This document shows positions 53,933-64,000 of a stretch of 64,000 nt of DNA, piece after piece (position 1 is the stretch's first letter; each line of letters begins with the position of its first letter). The translations under genes and the position numbers were made by a program. The notes beneath the pieces were generated by a model. The model was not told where the DNA came from. It was given only the letters and a program-made list of their open reading frames with translations, and searched no databases. Source of the stretch: Tetrastigma voinierianum (Eukaryota; Streptophyta; Magnoliopsida; Vitales; Vitaceae); the NCBI GenBank assembly GCA_016808115.1, contig JAEQBH010007409.1, forward strand, positions 1 to 64,000, written 5' to 3'.

Positions 53933-55198
53933 TTGGCACGAGCCCCAGATACCCGCTACCTAGAGCTTGTGGGGATTTGGGCTTAGGCTAGTCTTTGAGG
54001 TATAAGAACATCGCCACTAGGTGTGGTTCGATGTCAGTTTAGGTATGAGATGTCACTAGGAAATCACTGACAAACTAGACACTACATGCATGTGTTTGGT
54101 GTGTTTTGTGTGATTTCATGAATTGTTGTGTGAAAAAATATGCATAACATGAATTATGTGTTGTGATTGTTTGTGTGCTTAGTGATTAGGTCATAGGAAA
54201 AACATGATGTGTTGGAAAAAAAAAAATTTAGAGTTCTTACAGTGTGTAAAAACTGGAACAAAGAGGACAAATAAAATAAATTTGAATAAATTTATTTGGT
54301 TTAATGGATGACAAAATAAAATTTTAATAAATTTTAAGCTTGAAACACCAGGCTCAGTGTTGGATCATGAGTTTGAGGAAATTCTTGACAAAATGTCCAA
54401 AATTAAAGGAAAATGGAAAAAAATTGAGATGAAGAAATAATTTTATAAGGTTTTACAAGTTGTAAATTTGAATAGGGTCTGAATAAAATAAATTTTTATA
54501 AATTTATTTTGAGTATTCTAGGAAATGAAAAATAGGTATATTTTTTGTGTATCTTCCAATTAGTCTGTTAAATGGAAAAATGTATTCTTTATGTTTTCGG
54601 GTATTTTTTCCACAGTATGTAAGGAGAAAAAATGTATATATGTATTTTTCGGGCATTTTCCAAAGTAGTCGGAAATAAATGAAAAAAAGAAAAGAATGAA
54701 AAACGCTTCAAAAGTAAAGAGAATGGATTTTGGGCACGCTCAATTGTATTGTGAAAAAAAAAATTGTATTGTAAGAGAAGAGGATTGTATTGCAACTTGG
54801 ATGTGCAATGGGCTGAGTTTGTCTTGCAGAGAGGTAGGTTGGCTGAGATTATATTGCAATACAATCATTGTATTGTGACTTAGAGGCAAAGAAGAGAGTG
54901 AGCGTATTGCAAGAGGTTGTTGATCAGACAGCAGGGGGTTGTACTGTATTGCAATAAAAGGTTTGTATCAAGAACAAGAGTAGGGACTCGGGCTGAGATC
55001 AGGGCTGCAATACAATTATTGTATTGCAACTTAGGTCATGAACATTATCTATGAACAATATAGAATTTTATTGAAACAAATGAAGTGAGTGGTTGGAATT
55101 TTAAATGGGCCACTTAGGAAAATGAACTGCCGCTCATGGTCAAGCCAAGTCTATTAGTAATTGGCATGTGTATCACTAGTTAGACCGAATGAAAATTA
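53933..55198 (+). other. Leader of A1
   Basis: Bases 53985-54240 match the A2 leader at 20450-20680 (inverted). AT-rich in the middle, then the CAATACAA palindrome cluster. Confidence 0.6.
54735..55031. repeat. Cluster of TTGTATTG/CAATACAA palindromes (A1 leader)
   Basis: CAATTGTATTGTG (54738), ATTGTATTGTAAG (54763), GGATTGTATTGCAAC (54784), TATTGCAATACAATCATTGT (54852), GTATTGCAAG, CTGTATTGCAATAAAAG and CTGCAATACAATTATTGT (55007). Spacing is irregular; the motif is the same as in A2. Confidence 0.85.
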
Positions 55199-55199
55199 A

Positions 55200-55590
55200 A
55201 TGAATCTTCATACATTCGACATATGTGGATGGCTAGTAAGAACGAGACGTAGAGGGCGCATACTGGTACCCACAGCACCATCGACATTCGACCACCACCC
55301 AGATTTGATCGCCAGGCCTTTGCCGAGGCCGTATCATGCTACGCATCGCACAGTTAGCGCAGTTGCAGTCGTGGATGTCCTAAAGAACCTCCGTGAGGTT
55401 TGCATGACATCCTCCGACATTCACAGGGGGAGGAGACCGATGGTGGCAACCATCGTTCATAAAGATCGAGAAGGTGTTGCAGGCTACGGAGATTACCTCA
55501 ACACTACCAGATTAGACTAAACAGATTCACCTAGAAAGTGAGGCCCTAAATATGGTGGAAATGGGCAAGGACCTCTGAGACCTTATAGAG
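55200..55590 (+). pseudogene. gag: gag N-terminal part (A1), truncated at a mosaic junction
   Basis: Starts MNLHTFDICGWLVRTRRR; the gag core follows in shifted frames (PMVATIVHKDREGV at about 55437, corresponding to MVANHWFMQIEKVLE in D, then the WAKTSET segment near 55560). Instead of continuing with VEFHDLF as in D, the sequence switches at about 55585-55595 to protease (EPL...SSP). The middle of gag is missing. Confidence 0.7.
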
Positions 55591-55595
55591 CCTTT

Positions 55596-55890
55596 GTAGG
55601 TGAGTTCTCCCTGTGGATCAGGCGAATGTGGATGATATGTCGTGGTTACAGTTGAGATCCTAGACTCTACTCACAGCTGACCTAGGACTGGGCTTGATTA
55701 GTCGAGTTCGCGTCATCCCGGATGATCAACACGTACCACGTGGTCGCATCGATTGTGAGCGTATGAGGGTTACCGCCTACAGGCAGGATGCTACTTGTGT
55801 GGTATTTCAGGGGGACAAGCATGATATTTTGCCCTAGATAGTATACGAGTCCAAGTGTCAGATTGGGCTTAGCTGTCGGGCTAGCAAGCT
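55596..55890 (+). pseudogene. Protease C-terminal half (A1), displaced
   Basis: Continues from the junction with VSSPVDQANVDDMSW, a damaged FDVILGMDWL region near 55700, then IDCERMRVTAYRQDATCVVF and QGDKHDILP (55748-55838). It aligns with D 27255-27520. Confidence 0.75.
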
Positions 55891-56763
55891 CCATCACCCT
55901 GTAGAGGACAGGAGAGACCGCATCTAGATCTACCTCGAGTAGTGTGCGAGTATGTGGATGTTTTTCCAGATGAGCTACCTAGACTGCCTCCACAGAGGGT
56001 TGTAGACTTTGGTATCGAGTTACACCCTTGTACTTCACCCATCTCTATGACTCCGCATAGGATGGCACCAATCAGTCAGCAGGAGTCCTCGCAGTCCAGC
56101 CTACTGTGGAGTTACCGATAAGGGCCCATTAGACCGAGCACTTCACCATGGGGCGCTCCGGTTTTATTTGCGAAGAAGAAGGACAAAACCCTTCGACTGT
56201 GCATTGATTACCGACATTTGAATAGGGTTATGATCAAGAATTGGTACCCATTGCCGAGATCGATTGATTTGCTTTGATCATTCGAGAGGAGCCATGAGCC
56301 TACCGTAAGATGTGACCTTCGTGACCGGTTATCATCAAACTGAGGTTCGGGAGACAGATATCCCTAAGACAAGAGTTTAGGACTAAGTATGGCACTTTGA
56401 GCTTATGGTGATGCCCTTGATTGATCGAATGCTCAAAGAAAGATTCATGGATCTCATGCATGATATTCCAACCCTATTTAGATCGCTTCTGATGGTTTCA
56501 AGGATGACATTGATCTACTCCGCCGTAGTGGGAGAGCATGAGTATCACTTGAGGATCATTTTGGCAGCTTGTTAAGAGATCATCACCGATGTTTAGTAAG
56601 TGCGAATTTAGCTTACTGAGGTGAGATTTTGGGACACGTGGTGTCAAGATTAGGAGGTCACGAATCTGCAGAAGGTTGAGGCAGTGATGAGTTGGGAGAG
56701 ACCGAATGTCAATCTTCTAGATACGTAGTTTCTTGGGATTGGCTAGGTATTACAGGAGATTCG
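55891..56763 (+). pseudogene. Reverse transcriptase block (A1), displaced into gag
   Basis: Landmarks: VCEYVDVFPDELP (55938-55980), GPFIRPSTSPWGAPVL region, FAKKKDKTLRLCIDYRHLNR (56168-56226), VMIKNWYPLPRID (56228-56265), FELMVMPFGL-like (56395-56420), a degenerate active site near 56510, then LGLARYYRRF at 56735-56763, where the sequence switches to gag. RNase H and the integrase N-terminus never follow. Stops are present. Confidence 0.8.
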
Positions 56764-57060
56764 AGAATGGGCTGAAGTTGTCCATTCGGAGCAAGATCAT
56801 AGGATTTCGCTTACGGGACAAGGACTCCATGGTGTGGACTACCCAATTACAGAGAGATCGAGGGATGCTCTGAGCACTCTGGGATGCGTGTTGGAAGAAA
56901 AGAGGGAGGATCACCCTCTTCTAGTTCGAGGAAGAGGCAAGACTTCGCTTTCACACGAGCTCTCAGACTGTACGGGATTGGCATGTGAGACGTGGATTGC
57001 CCGCAGACAAAGTATCCCAGACTTTGGGACAAATAAGAGCCCCAAGAATGTAGAATAAGA
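56764..57060 (+). pseudogene. gag: gag C-terminal part (A1)
   Basis: Resumes gag at ENGLKLSI (equivalent to VRRFENGLKLSI in A2 at about 18450), then KIIGF-, DSMVWTTQL-, REIEDALST-like pieces and GRGKTSLSHELSD. The zinc knuckle is not recognisable. Confidence 0.7.
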
Positions 57061-57299
57061 GAGAGTATACTCTGCCTTATTCCTCCACACCCTAGTACGG
57101 GTCAGAGGAACAAATTTCAGTTTCTGGGTGCTATACATGCACTCCCAACAGCACAAATAGGCCAGAGGGGCCATAGTGTGGGTCAAAGTCAAGGACAGAT
57201 CAGAGTTGCACAGCGAGAGCGTGATGGACCTTAGAGTGGTAGACATATTGGTTGTTGATGTCAGTTTTAGATGGATGAGTCAAGCAAACTACTCCAAGT

Positions 57300-57480
57300 T
57301 ATCGCAATCGACCCACCGGGTTGTCATACCCGACACGGCCTTGGATTTGGGCTTAGAGGTTAAGGCCTTTAGAGAAGCCGGGTATGGATGTTCTTCCATA
57401 TGGTGTAGGGTGAGAGTTGACCTGATAGGTTGGGATTACGAGTGAGAGATCTCCGAGATTCTGCTCATGGTGGACCCCGG
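57300..57480 (+). pseudogene. Protease N-terminal half (A1)
   Basis: VVIPDTALDLGLEVKAFREA (57321-57380) and RVRVDLIGWDYE (57410-57445), then EISEILLMVDPGI running into LTR-derived DNA at about 57485. Identical arrangement to A2 17616-17804. Confidence 0.75.
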
Positions 57481-57484
57481 GATT

Positions 57485-57990
57485 GGGTGTCAAAGTATGG
57501 CATTATTGTGTTCGTGTGCACTGTGAACATCGCGGGCCGAGCCCAGTGTGGGTGCACTCTGTTGTCATTCATCACTCTTGGTGAGTGTGGGCTGAGTTTT
57601 GTCTTAGGACTACGCTCTAATGAAGACTCATAGTCCCACCAGAAATGTAAAGAGGCTCAAGGTCACCAAGAGTTATGTTAATCGAGATGAAAACACACGG
57701 CGAGTTATCACGTAGACTTCGAAGCCAGGTGATAGGAGCCGGGAGGACTCGAGATTTGATAACCCTTTGCAATTGCATTAGTTGCTGAGCCGACAAGGGC
57801 CTGATATGATGTCACATGACATGGACTAGGTCAGACCATCCATCTGATTGTCACGATTATGACCTTGGAAGGTCAAGCATACACAAAGTAAGGGTCAGGG
57901 TAGGTTGCACGCTGTGTGGATTATATACAGTGTTAGAGGACACGCCGCGAGCATACATCCTCGGGGTCATATGGTGAAGCGGAGCATTTG
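57485..57990 (+). other. LTR-derived segment (A1)
   Basis: Homologous to B' 12244-12360 and 12640-12720 and to A2 16720-17640, for example GGTGAGTGTGGGCTGAGTTT. The 41-bp array that sits in the middle of this segment in B' and A2 is missing here. Confidence 0.65.
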
Positions 57991-57994
57991 GGTT

Positions 57995-58661
57995 CTTAGT
58001 AGAATTAGCCTACAACAATAGCTTATCGAAGAGTATACAAATGGCACCATATGAGGTATCAGATGGGGAGGCCATGTAGATCACCGTTATGTTGGACCAA
58101 GGTGGAGAGAGTTCTATCACTAGTCCCGATCCGATTAGGAGATTACCTCCTCGAAGGGTGAGCTTGATACGACAACTGCCCCTCACGCCAGCCGACAAGA
58201 GCCATGTGTGTACGACGCCACCCTAGAGTTCGAGGCTGGGATCACGTCAAGGTGGATGCCTGTGAGTGGAGCGGTCGATTCGTGTTTAGAGAAGCACGCC
58301 GAGGTTTATTGGGCTCTTCGAGATACTTGAGAGGGTAGGCACCGGCTTATGCACGGCCATGCACTTCAGCACATGCCGATGTCCAAGGAGGTGTTTCACG
58401 CTCATGCTCGAAGCATACCCGCATCCAAATTTCATGTAGTGGATCGGGGGATAGATCGAGGCTGACACGATGACCTTGAGGGAGTGGACCAGCAAAGATT
58501 TTGATAGTCGTGATAAGGTTTTGCACCAAGACCGTGAGGCAGCGAGAGTGCTACGGCACTATGGAGTGGAGGAGGAGTCACTGGGAGCGCGAGGACACGT
58601 GGAGGCGTGGGCCACTTATCCCCTTGCTTTAGGGATGAAGGTACGTGGTTTAGTCGTTTAA
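57995..58661 (+). pseudogene. Integrase C-terminus and chromodomain (A1)
   Basis: YNNSLSKSIQMAPYEVS-like motif at 58005-58060, the GPFEILERVGT-like segment at 58300-58345, then in the frame 58470-58661 DSRDKVLHQ, ARVLRHYGVEEESLGARGHV, the chromodomain tail typical of the family. The integrase zinc finger and catalytic core are absent. Confidence 0.7.
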
Positions 58662-58754
58662 GATTTAAATGACAAGTTTACATGCATGGTAGTATGCACA
58701 TTACATATGCATGTGAGTGATTGTGATTGTTCACTTCCTAGACGAATTCCTTTT

Positions 58755-58768
58755 AAGGAGGGGGAGAA
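58755..58768 (+). promoter_or_regulatory. Polypurine tract of A1
   Basis: AAGGAGGGGGAGAA directly before the LTR start TGTAAGACCC. Confidence 0.85.
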
Positions 58769-60670
58769 TGTAAGACCCAGAAAATCTCAACTTTCTCAAA
58801 ACCCAGAAAATCGTAATTTCTGGCCAAAAACAAAATTTATTATCCGGATCTCGATGATGAAATGGATTTAATCGTTGGAATCATCTCAAATCTAGCTAAG
58901 ATACTTAATGTCACAAATTCCGAGACAAATGATTGCACGCTTTTTCGAGGCATCGCGCTCGTGTCAGAACGATATATGATGTGACAAGTCACAAAGATAA
59001 CACGACTTCATGTGCCATATGTCCCAGTAGAGAAATGATGAAAATGGACTAGCCGAGATAGTGCTAAGTGTCAAAACTGGGAAAAGAAGGGACGTAGATG
59101 TCATTAATGAAAAGTTTAAATGATAATAGGACAAATTAGCAAATAGTGTCGTCTCCTACAAATGGGAAAAAGGAAGCCAAAACGTGGGAGAGGAAAAATA
59201 GGATGCAGTGGCTATGGAGTTTTTGAATTTAGAGAGAGAAGGCAGCCTTCTGACGGCGGGTGATCCACCATCGAATTGGCCGTGACAAGAAGGAAAGTCT
59301 CTTGCCTCGGCGAGCTCATGCGGTGGGCTCCATGAGAGTTTTCGACAACTCCAGTGAGGTAGGAGATTTATCCCCATTTGGGTTTTACACTTATTTAAGT
59401 GTTATACGACATGTTTTTGCTGGTATGAAGCCTGATGTCGTTGATCTGGCCCCAAAACTCGAATCGACTATTGAAATTTTTAGAGTTATGGAGCGTACTG
59501 TACGCTTTATGGTCGTTTGGTTGTGCTAATTATGAAATTTATGCTATAAATCATGTGTTGGTTTGTAAGGAGGCCGGAAATGATCATGGAATTGAGTCAA
59601 TGATGAACTGATGATTTGATGAGGGACTAAATAAGAAACTCGAGGTTTCACTGTTCATATGAATAGTGACACGTAACTAATTTTTGTGTGAAACCGTGTT
59701 TGGTCAAGTAATCGTGCTGAATTGCTCGTGTTTGATCATTAGGCCCACGAGCTAATTTTGTGTAATGAATTGAAATTGCATAACATGTTTGTGTGATTTA
59801 AATTATGTGAATATAAAACGATGATATATTTACATGTGTTATATCAATTGTATTGAATTTGCATATCATGCATTTCCATATGACCGGGGCACCCTAAAGG
59901 ATAGAGTGAGTGCATGGTGGTCTTAAGAGAATTGTTTCGAGGTTGACTAATAATAATAATTATCGTAGAACCATATTAAATATCAATCGTCTGAGTCACC
60001 TCTAATTGATAACACGGAGGGTAGTTCATATAAAATATCAATCGTCTGAATGGCCCAATTGATATATTAATTCCGAGGGTAGTCCACTAAATATAACATC
60101 GAAGACGGCCCACTATTTGTATCGGAGGTTGTTCAATTAAAACAACGATCTCGCTCAACAACGTTTCACACCGCGCTTCGTTATTCATGAACCCACTGGC
60201 TGACTGGGCGTAGACATTCGGCGGATCGCGAATTCGCTGAATGAGAGTCATCACATCGCACTTAATCGCTCATTATTGTTCAACGCGCGATCCCAACGCG
60301 GCGACATTATCTTCGCACGCGATCGCCACGCTATTAATCACGACCAGAGAATCGCTTGAAAAGCCCGTCACGTCGGTATGTATTGTATACATGTATTAGA
60401 ATTCTAGAATTTTAACATATGTTGTGAGCGCGCCAAAATCATCAACCCTAAACCATCAAGACACACCGCCCCACTACTGGCATTTGCTACCGGCCTACGC
60501 AAACTAAGAGGTCGCTTTACTCATGTGGATTGATGTTGGGACAGTTATGCATTCCGGCAGAGCTCGCACAAAGGAGACTATGCTTAATTTTTCGTGAGTG
60601 TGGCTCGTTACCCGACATTCACGAAGTATTCGCGGTTGACAGTTGTCAATGGACACCCGGAATGGGGCGC
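58769..60670 (+). mobile_element. 3' LTR of A1
   Basis: Starts TGTAAGACCCAGAAAATC and ends near CACCCGGAATGGGGCG at about 60670. Collinear with the 5' LTR but shorter by scattered small deletions. Bases 60145-60380 are unusually CpG-rich compared with the other copies. Confidence 0.8.
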
Positions 60671-62539
60671 CGCAGACTGGGATCTATGAACCATGAACTA
60701 GTAATTTTTTCTTGCTCAATGGCCGATTCATTGAAAACACTGCGCAAATGATTCCCGAACAATATTCTCTTTCTTTCGAGCCTTCCGATGGTGGTGTGAT
60801 GTTACTCGCCGGCTTTTTTTTTTCTCAATAACCTTGTATATCCGGCCAATTTGTGTGCAACTTAATTAATCACTCAAAGCTCTAAAGTTAACAACCAAGT
60901 AAAGCTCCAATGACCCCATCGAGAACTAGTGATGGTCAGCTCTTTCTAAGCTTCTCAAAAACTGTGCACTGCCTGCAAGAGATCGCCTAGACTTAGATTA
61001 CATCGGCCTCTTGTTTTGACTAAGCTTGTAAACACTCAGGCATTGTTCCAAGTTCAAAGAAAAGTTTACCCACAAAGGACCTATGCCTTATAACTAAGAG
61101 CTTCAGTTACAAGCTGTGCACGCCTCAAGGTGAGGCAACCTAAAAAAGCCTCAAGGCATCCCCAAAAAAAAATCATATAAGTAGAAGGCGTGGCCTCTTC
61201 ATTGAGGTGGCATGTAAGCGCAGAGGCGCTTTGCGCGCCATGATGCAACGCCGTTGCGAGGTTGGATATGGCCTTAAAAATTTAAGAAGTATCAAACCCC
61301 TAAAACCCTCTAAAACCCTAACTCTTTCGGGAATAAAGGAAAAACCCCACATTTCCGCCAACATGCCTATATTGTCAAGAATATAAATTTTCGGCTAGCA
61401 CGACACCTCTTCTCTATATCATCTTCAATCTTGGTGAGAAATCTCAAAGCTTTCCCCTTTCCTCTACTCCCACCATTATCGTATTTCCATTGTTTTCCTC
61501 TGCTCCATTCCGATGAAAAACTTTTTTTTTTTAACCTTTTTCCTTATGGCCTTTTTCATATCCTATTTCCCACTAGACTCCGTTCCCTAATTTACTCATT
61601 TTAATATTAAGATTTTTTTCATAAAAATAATAAAATATTCTTTGTAAACTCAAACTTAAGCTTTTTTTAGTATTCAAAACATTTTTTAAAATTCTATAAA
61701 AATTAAGATTTTTGGTAATTTGTTTTAAAAAAACGCTTTAAAATATAATAATAAATTAATTTTATTATCAAAAAAAAAACAAAAATAAATATTGTTATAA
61801 AATAAGAACAATAATTTTATAATTATTAAAAATTACATTTTTTTTAAATATAACTATTTTATTATATGTTAGAAAAATAGACATTAACATATTTCAAATA
61901 TAACATATTTGTAACCCTTTAGTACGTTTTTTGCAAAAAAAATTAACAATTATGAAGCCATCTTACTTATAAATATCTTGTTGAAAAATTAGAAGTCCGT
62001 TTCAAAGTATCCAAAGCAATCTACACAATTTAGAACATGTAGAAATATTTTGATAGAAATAAGCTTTCCTATATATACTTTACCTCCCCGCCCAGTTGAC
62101 GTGCCCAAACAATTCCTCCCCTTATCTCTTTTTGATGTAGCATTGCAAATTAAGCATGTGCCTGACACTTTCGAATAAAGTAACTACTAAGCATCCATTT
62201 TGCATCCATCTCAGAGCACCGGGAAAAATATCACATTTGTGGCCTTTTACAATTCAAATTGAATGAACTAAATTTGTATGTGAAATGATTCCAAGCCTAG
62301 GTGAGATCCCAATTGAAAACCCATTTACATTTGACATCTCGCACTTAGGACCTATGAGCTCCAAGTGTGGAATATAAGAGATTAAGTACTAACAAGAAAA
62401 AGACTTTCAAATATATGAGTTTAACCAGAGGAAGAAGGAATAAAAGGAACATCGAGCATCTACATTGAGAATTGCATCGAAATATCGAAGATGTTATTCC
62501 ATGCACAAGAAAAACATGCAAGGTATGCTTCCAATTCTC
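60671..62539. other. AT-rich region without recognisable gene
   Basis: Contains a CCTCAAGG/AAGGCG-rich stretch at 61110-61260 like ends of small hAT-type repeats, the TTTACCCACAAAGGACCTAT block (61066) also seen at 24711, and very AT-rich DNA at 61600-61990. Confidence 0.4.
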
Positions 62540-64000
62540 TGGCTCTACATAATGTTTATTCATGGTAATGAATTAATGTTTAACTTAATTAAGAAGATGT
62601 TTTCTCAGATATTTATGGGAGACGTAAAATAAAAAAATGGTGCACATTAGATAATTAGATAGTAAAAAAGCCATCAGTAGACATAAAAACGATTCTTGAA
62701 AGGTGGGTTGAAAAAGATGGGAAGACCAGTGAAACTAAAGAAATCTCAAAGGAATGTAATTGAGATCCAGCTACATGTTGACTATCACATTCTGAGCATT
62801 GTCTGCTATACTGACAGAACAATTCATTATAGTCTAAAAGTGGAAGCATTGAACCTCGCATGAAGGGTGCGAGAAGAAAAAAAAAATAGATCTTCCCATA
62901 TTATATTCGACACCAAACATCTCAACTATCCAGATGGTTGGGCTGTAACTGTTCACGGAGTTAGAGATTTCTTCCCCTCCGCCACCTCTCACCCGATTTA
63001 CGAATGCATACATGTAGGCTCGTAAGTTGATAGAGATTCATGATTGATGAAGGTTAAAGCGGAATATAAACAAATGGTGTGACATTTTTAGGGAGAATTG
63101 TTTTATTACCTCCCCTAACTTGAGTATTCTTTAAAAAAACCAAGCCATCGTAAACAAGTTCATGAAGGAGTATAATAATTTCTTTATATATTGTAAAGTG
63201 ATCTATTGGATAAGCGGATTTGCATAAAATTACCATACATAGAAAAAACATGCATGCTACAAGCAGTTCATAACGGCTGATGTATATCGGATTATACAGC
63301 TTTAAGAATTAGTTTCCCTGGTTTTAGTAAAAACTGGCAATCAAAACAACATGACGTGCTAATGCATATGCAACATGAAACAAAACATACTCAAGGAAAT
63401 CAAATGTCCAATATCCAATATAAAAAGACCAAAATACTCTTACCATGGTGTTCAAGATCTTCTTTTGGAAAAGGATAAGTTACGGAACAAACGGTGCCAA
63501 CCTCTCTAGATTGGCGGTGGACATCCTACGCCATACTCCGGCGTAATCGAAAGTCCACGAATATGACCAGTCAGGCTTAATCCTTTGACATGTGAATGCA
63601 CGTAAAGAGCTGATTTTTTTTGAAGGATTAGACTATTCATCATGTAAATGAAACAAACAAGAACATATCATACAACAATGACATTTTAAATAATTATTAT
63701 AAGAAGGGAATTGATTAACTATGCAACTAGAAAAATTTAGCAACTGAAAATTTAAATCTGGACTGACAAATTAAAAACACCTGATAAACTTAACCACGTG
63801 TAAGATATGATTTGAAATTTCAGGGGTTGGCCAATGTTTTATCTAAGGTCACTTGTTCTATTCAATTTAGCACTAGACAAAGTAAAAAATCAACTATTAT
63901 AAAGAACTAGCTAGTGAGAGCTAGGTTATAGAATCGAAATATAAATGGGGCCTGATGATTCTACAATTAGGAGAATAGAGTAGAAACGACATACCCTGCG
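62540..64000. repeat. Second copy of segment G, without A2 insertion
   Basis: Bases 62540-63270 match 13219-13916 and 63270-63780 match 22839-23400, in the same orientation and directly contiguous. At the position of the A2 insertion it reads CATGCATGCTACAAGCAGTT, i.e. an unoccupied site. Copies differ by many small indels. The last 200 bases are AT-rich and have no partner here. Confidence 0.8.

Larger units (their letters stand above)
51944..60670 (+). mobile_element. Gypsy chromovirus A1, full-length mosaic
   Basis: Plus-strand element of the same family as A2. 5' LTR (51944-53920), tRNA-Met-like primer site, leader, internal region, polypurine tract and 3' LTR (58769-60670) are all present. 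The internal order is abnormal: gag N-part, protease C-half, RT, gag C-part, protease N-half, LTR-derived segment, integrase C-part, chromodomain. No target duplication was recognised, and the first LTR bases are mutated (TATAAGACCC instead of TGTAAGACCC). Confidence 0.8.

Noticed and set aside
1..64000. Integrated pararetrovirus or other plant virus sequence
   Set aside because: No movement protein, coat protein or virus-type gene order seen; all polymerase-related relics fit Ty3/gypsy elements flanked by LTRs.

Overview
The window is plant nuclear DNA made almost entirely of old, nested transposable elements. The evidence for a plant is: Ty3/gypsy chromovirus and Tat/Athila-type polyproteins, a hAT transposase with a BED finger, LTRs primed by initiator tRNA-Met, and an interstitial block of the plant telomere repeat (CCCTAAA). 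The species cannot be named. I found no intact host gene, no rRNA or tRNA gene and no CRISPR array. Most coding remnants carry stops and 1-2 base frameshifts.

Layout. 1-5300: element F on the minus strand (gag remnant, tRNA-Met primer site, 3.8-kb LTR), inserted into an older LTR piece (5301-5688). 5692-13225: plus-strand LTR B, split by a 4.67-kb hAT transposon (6134-10806) that still has terminal inverted repeats and an 8-bp target duplication, followed by LTR-derived sequence with a 41-bp tandem array. 13219-13916 plus 22839-24300: a duplicated low-copy segment G, split by minus-strand gypsy element A2 (about 8.9 kb, both LTRs, primer site, 5-bp target duplication). A second copy of G at 62540-64000 lacks the insertion.

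24710-41375: plus-strand gypsy chromovirus D (leader, gag, protease, RT, RNase H, integrase, chromodomain, 2.6-kb 3' LTR). Minus-strand Tat/Athila-type element C (30098 to about 38480) sits inside its integrase 3' end. 41376-47613: a related non-autonomous minus-strand element E with two LTRs, ending next to 115 bp of telomere-like repeats. 47771-51940: AT-rich sequence with a possible hAT-type non-autonomous element, small duplications and two coding-like stretches. 51944-60670: plus-strand gypsy A1, same family as A2. 60671-64000: AT-rich DNA and the second G copy.

The most interesting signals are structural. (1) A1 is a mosaic in which a protease-RT block lies inside gag, joined at places where the two parent sequences share a few bases or codons. 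(2) A1 and A2 share a second chimeric junction joining half a protease to an LTR-derived segment, so the chimera appears to have been mobilised as a unit. (3) The Tat/Athila-type LTRs carry dense clusters of TTCGCTA...TAGCGAA palindromes just upstream of their TATA boxes. (4) The A1 and A2 leaders both carry TTGTATTG-CAATACAA palindromes. (5) C has an LTR with about 75-bp inverted ends and an 830-bp inverted LTR copy on its far side.
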